Shown here in pieces: positions 22,939 through 24,689 of a DNA stretch of 24,689 nt; the first letter of the stretch is position 1, and each line of letters opens with the position of its first letter. A program made the translations under genes and the position numbers. Origin of the DNA: a virus. Where the stretch lies: IMG/VR virus record IMGVR_UViG_3300036770_008647, positions 1 through 24,689 of that record; one strand, given 5' to 3'. The notes below the pieces were generated by a model. It worked only from the letters and a program-made list of their open reading frames with translations. It had not been told where the DNA came from and did no database searches.

Positions 22939-24689
22939 ATGTTTAAAATCAAAACCCTTACAGTCAAAAACTTCATGAGCGTGGGCAATGCCACGCAGGC
23001 GGTGAACTTCGATCGACGAGACCTCACCTTGGTATTGGGTGAGAACTTGGATCTCGGTGGTGACGATTCTGGTGCCAGAAACGGCACAGGCAAAACCACC
23101 ATCATCAACGCCCTCAGTTATGCGCTCTACGGCAATGCGCTGACCAACATCAAAAAAGACAACCTCATCAACAAGACCAATGGCAAGAACATGTTGGTCA
23201 CCATCGAATTCGAGAAAGATGGCATAGACTATCGCATCGAACGCGGACGCAAGCCCAATGTCATGAAGTTCTGGGTGGCCGGTGACGAGCAAGAAGTCAC
23301 CGACGATGCACAAGGCGACAGCAGAGAAACACAAGCCGACATCGAACGCATGTTGGGCATGGAACACGAGATGTTCAAGCATGTGGTGGCACTCAACACT
23401 TACACAGAACCATTCCTGGCGCTGCGGGCCAACGATCAACGGACCATCATTGAGCAACTCTTGGGCATCACGCTATTATCGGAAAAGGCGGATCGTCTCA
23501 AAGAGCAGATCAAAGCCACCAAAGATGCCATCACGCAAGAAGAAGCTCGGATCAAAGCCGTCCAAGACGCCAACCGGCGCATCGAAGAACAGATCGAAAG
23601 CCTGCGCAAGCGCCAGCGACTGTGGATGGCCAAGCAAGACGAAGACTGCGCTAAGATGCGGACAGGCATCGCTGAACTGGAAAAGATCGACATCGAAGCC
23701 GAGATCCAAGCACACAGAGATCTGGTATCGTTCAACGAAGAACAAAAGACACGATCTGACTTGGCCAAAGCACAACGACAGAGCGAAGCCGAACTGGATC
23801 GCTTGATCAAACTAGCATCTAAACTAGAAAAAGAGATCGTGTCTCTCAAAGAACACAAGTGCTATGCTTGTGGACAAGACATACACGATGCCAAGCAAGA
23901 CGAGATACTAAGTGATAAGCAAGCATCGTTAACCGAAGCACGAGATCAAGCCAAGACCATCAGCGACGAGGTAGAAGCCATCCGGTCTGCTTTGCTAGAT
24001 TTAGGCGACCTGCGACATCCTCCTGTGGTGTTCTATGACACACTGGAAGATGCTCTCAACCATCGCAATACGCTGGAAACACTCAAGACCAATCTAGCTG
24101 CTCGCGAGGCCGAACACGATCCCTACAGCGAGCAGATCCGTGAGATGGAAGAGGCCGCTGTGGAAGAAGTCAATTACGACACCATCAACGAGATCGCGCG
24201 AGTGCGAGATCACCAAGACTTCTTGTTGAAACTATTGACCAGCAAAGACTCGTTTGTGCGAAAGCGCATCATCGACCAGAATCTCGCTTACTTGAACCAG
24301 CGACTCAGTTACTATCTAGATCGCATCGGGCTTCCGCACACAGTGAAGTTCCAGAACGATCTCACAGTGGAGATCACCGAGCTAGGCAGAGACCTAGACT
24401 TCGACAACCTGTCGCGCGGTGAGCGCAATCGCTTGATCCTTTCACTGTCGTGGGCGTTCCGCGATGTATGGGAAGGCTTGTATCAGCCCATCAACTTGTT
24501 GTTCATCGACGAGCTAGTAGATTCGGGCATGGACAGTTCGGGTGTGGAAAATGCCTTGGCTATCTTGAAGAAGATGAGCCGTGATGTGAATCGCAGCGTG
24601 TGGTTGGTATCGCACAAAGATGAACTGGCGGGTCGAGTCAACAACATCATGCATGTGGTCAAGGAAAACGGATTCACTACCTACAACAC
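22939..24689 (+). CDS. 46: Recombination endonuclease subunit gp46 (Rad50/SbcC-type ATPase; 3' end cut by window)
   Basis: At least 583 residues are encoded; the stop lies beyond the window (T4 gp46 is 560 aa). Walker A is GARNGTGKTT (residues 45-54, Lys52). Two coiled-coil arms rich in E/K/Q flank the zinc hook CYACGQ (Cys308 and Cys311). Toward the end come the ABC signature LSRGERNRL, Walker B LLFIDE, the D-loop DSGMD and the H-loop VSH. This is the ATPase that pairs with gp47. The ATG at 22939 is 11 nt after the radical SAM gene, with only a weak AAGAGA stretch close to it, so expression probably depends on the operon message. The C-terminal end is nearly complete since all catalytic motifs are present. 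Confidence 0.95.
   Translation, partial: MFKIKTLTVKNFMSVGNATQAVNFDRRDLTLVLGENLDLGGDDSGARNGTGKTTIINALSYALYGNALTNIKKDNLINKTNGKNMLVTIEFEKDGIDYRIERGRKPNVMKFWVAGDEQEVTDDAQGDSRETQADIERMLGMEHEMFKHVVALNTYTEPFLALRANDQRTIIEQLLGITLLSEKADRLKEQIKATKDAITQEEARIKAVQDANRRIEEQIESLRKRQRLWMAKQDEDCAKMRTGIAELEKIDIEAEIQAHRDLVSFNEEQKTRSDLAKAQRQSEAELDRLIKLASKLEKEIVSLKEHKCYACGQDIHDAKQDEILSDKQASLTEARDQAKTISDEVEAIRSALLDLGDLRHPPVVFYDTLEDALNHRNTLETLKTNLAAREAEHDPYSEQIREMEEAAVEEVNYDTINEIARVRDHQDFLLKLLTSKDSFVRKRIIDQNLAYLNQRLSYYLDRIGLPHTVKFQNDLTVEITELGRDLDFDNLSRGERNRLILSLSWAFRDVWEGLYQPINLLFIDELVDSGMDSSGVENALAILKKMSRDVNRSVWLVSHKDELAGRVNNIMHVVKENGFTTYN

Noticed and set aside
23282-23806. A 174-codon plus-strand frame inside gp46
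   Set aside because: Lys/Ser/Thr-rich +1 frame reading of the gp46 coiled-coil region; gp46 has all its ATPase motifs in the other frame.
1-24689. tRNA genes, insertion sequences, toxin or defence genes
   Set aside because: None could be supported; nearly every base is accounted for by phage structural or recombination genes.

Overview
This window is part of the genome of a T4-like contractile-tailed phage (myovirus), probably an uncultured environmental one. The evidence is a run of T4 core genes: a baseplate block on the minus strand (candidates for gp48/54, gp53, a gp27-like hub, gp5, gp25 and gp6, then a giant structural protein) and a transcription/recombination block on the plus strand (gp55 late sigma factor, gp47, gp46). 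Base composition looks balanced by eye, higher in G+C than typical SAR11 phages or many cyanophages. I cannot name the host.

Layout. From 1 to 8899 (minus) a single reading frame runs off the left edge without a stop. It encodes at least 2966 residues and lies where gp7 lies in T4, directly downstream of gp6. It carries four tandem carbohydrate-binding-like repeats and a C-terminal series of FG-GAP beta-propeller repeats. From 8924 to 19351 (minus) lie gp6, gp25, gp5 with a C-terminal muramidase-like domain, a large gp27-like hub protein with acidic disordered arms and a 65-bp direct repeat, gp53 and a gp48/54-type tube cap. The genes are tightly packed, with gaps of 3 to 47 nt and one 1-nt overlap.

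A 70-bp divergent intergenic region (19352-19421) separates the two blocks. It contains a near-consensus T4 late promoter box facing the baseplate genes. From 19422 to the right edge (plus) lie gp55, gp47, a radical SAM protein with an N-terminal SPASM-like cysteine region, and gp46, which is cut by the window end. The radical SAM gene overlaps gp47 by 4 nt (ATGA) and precedes gp46 by 11 nt, so it is embedded in the recombination operon.

How it fits together. In T4, gp55 directs host RNA polymerase to TATAAATA-type late promoters. TAAATA cores lie just upstream of five of the seven minus-strand genes, so the sigma gene probably drives the baseplate block next to it. The baseplate proteins build the hub, wedge and tube cap. 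Gp46/gp47 are the Rad50/Mre11-type complex for recombination-dependent replication. The radical SAM enzyme, the domain make-up of the giant protein and the rearranged gp5 are the least ordinary elements. No tRNA, CRISPR, insertion sequence or intergenic stretch over about 70 bp was seen.
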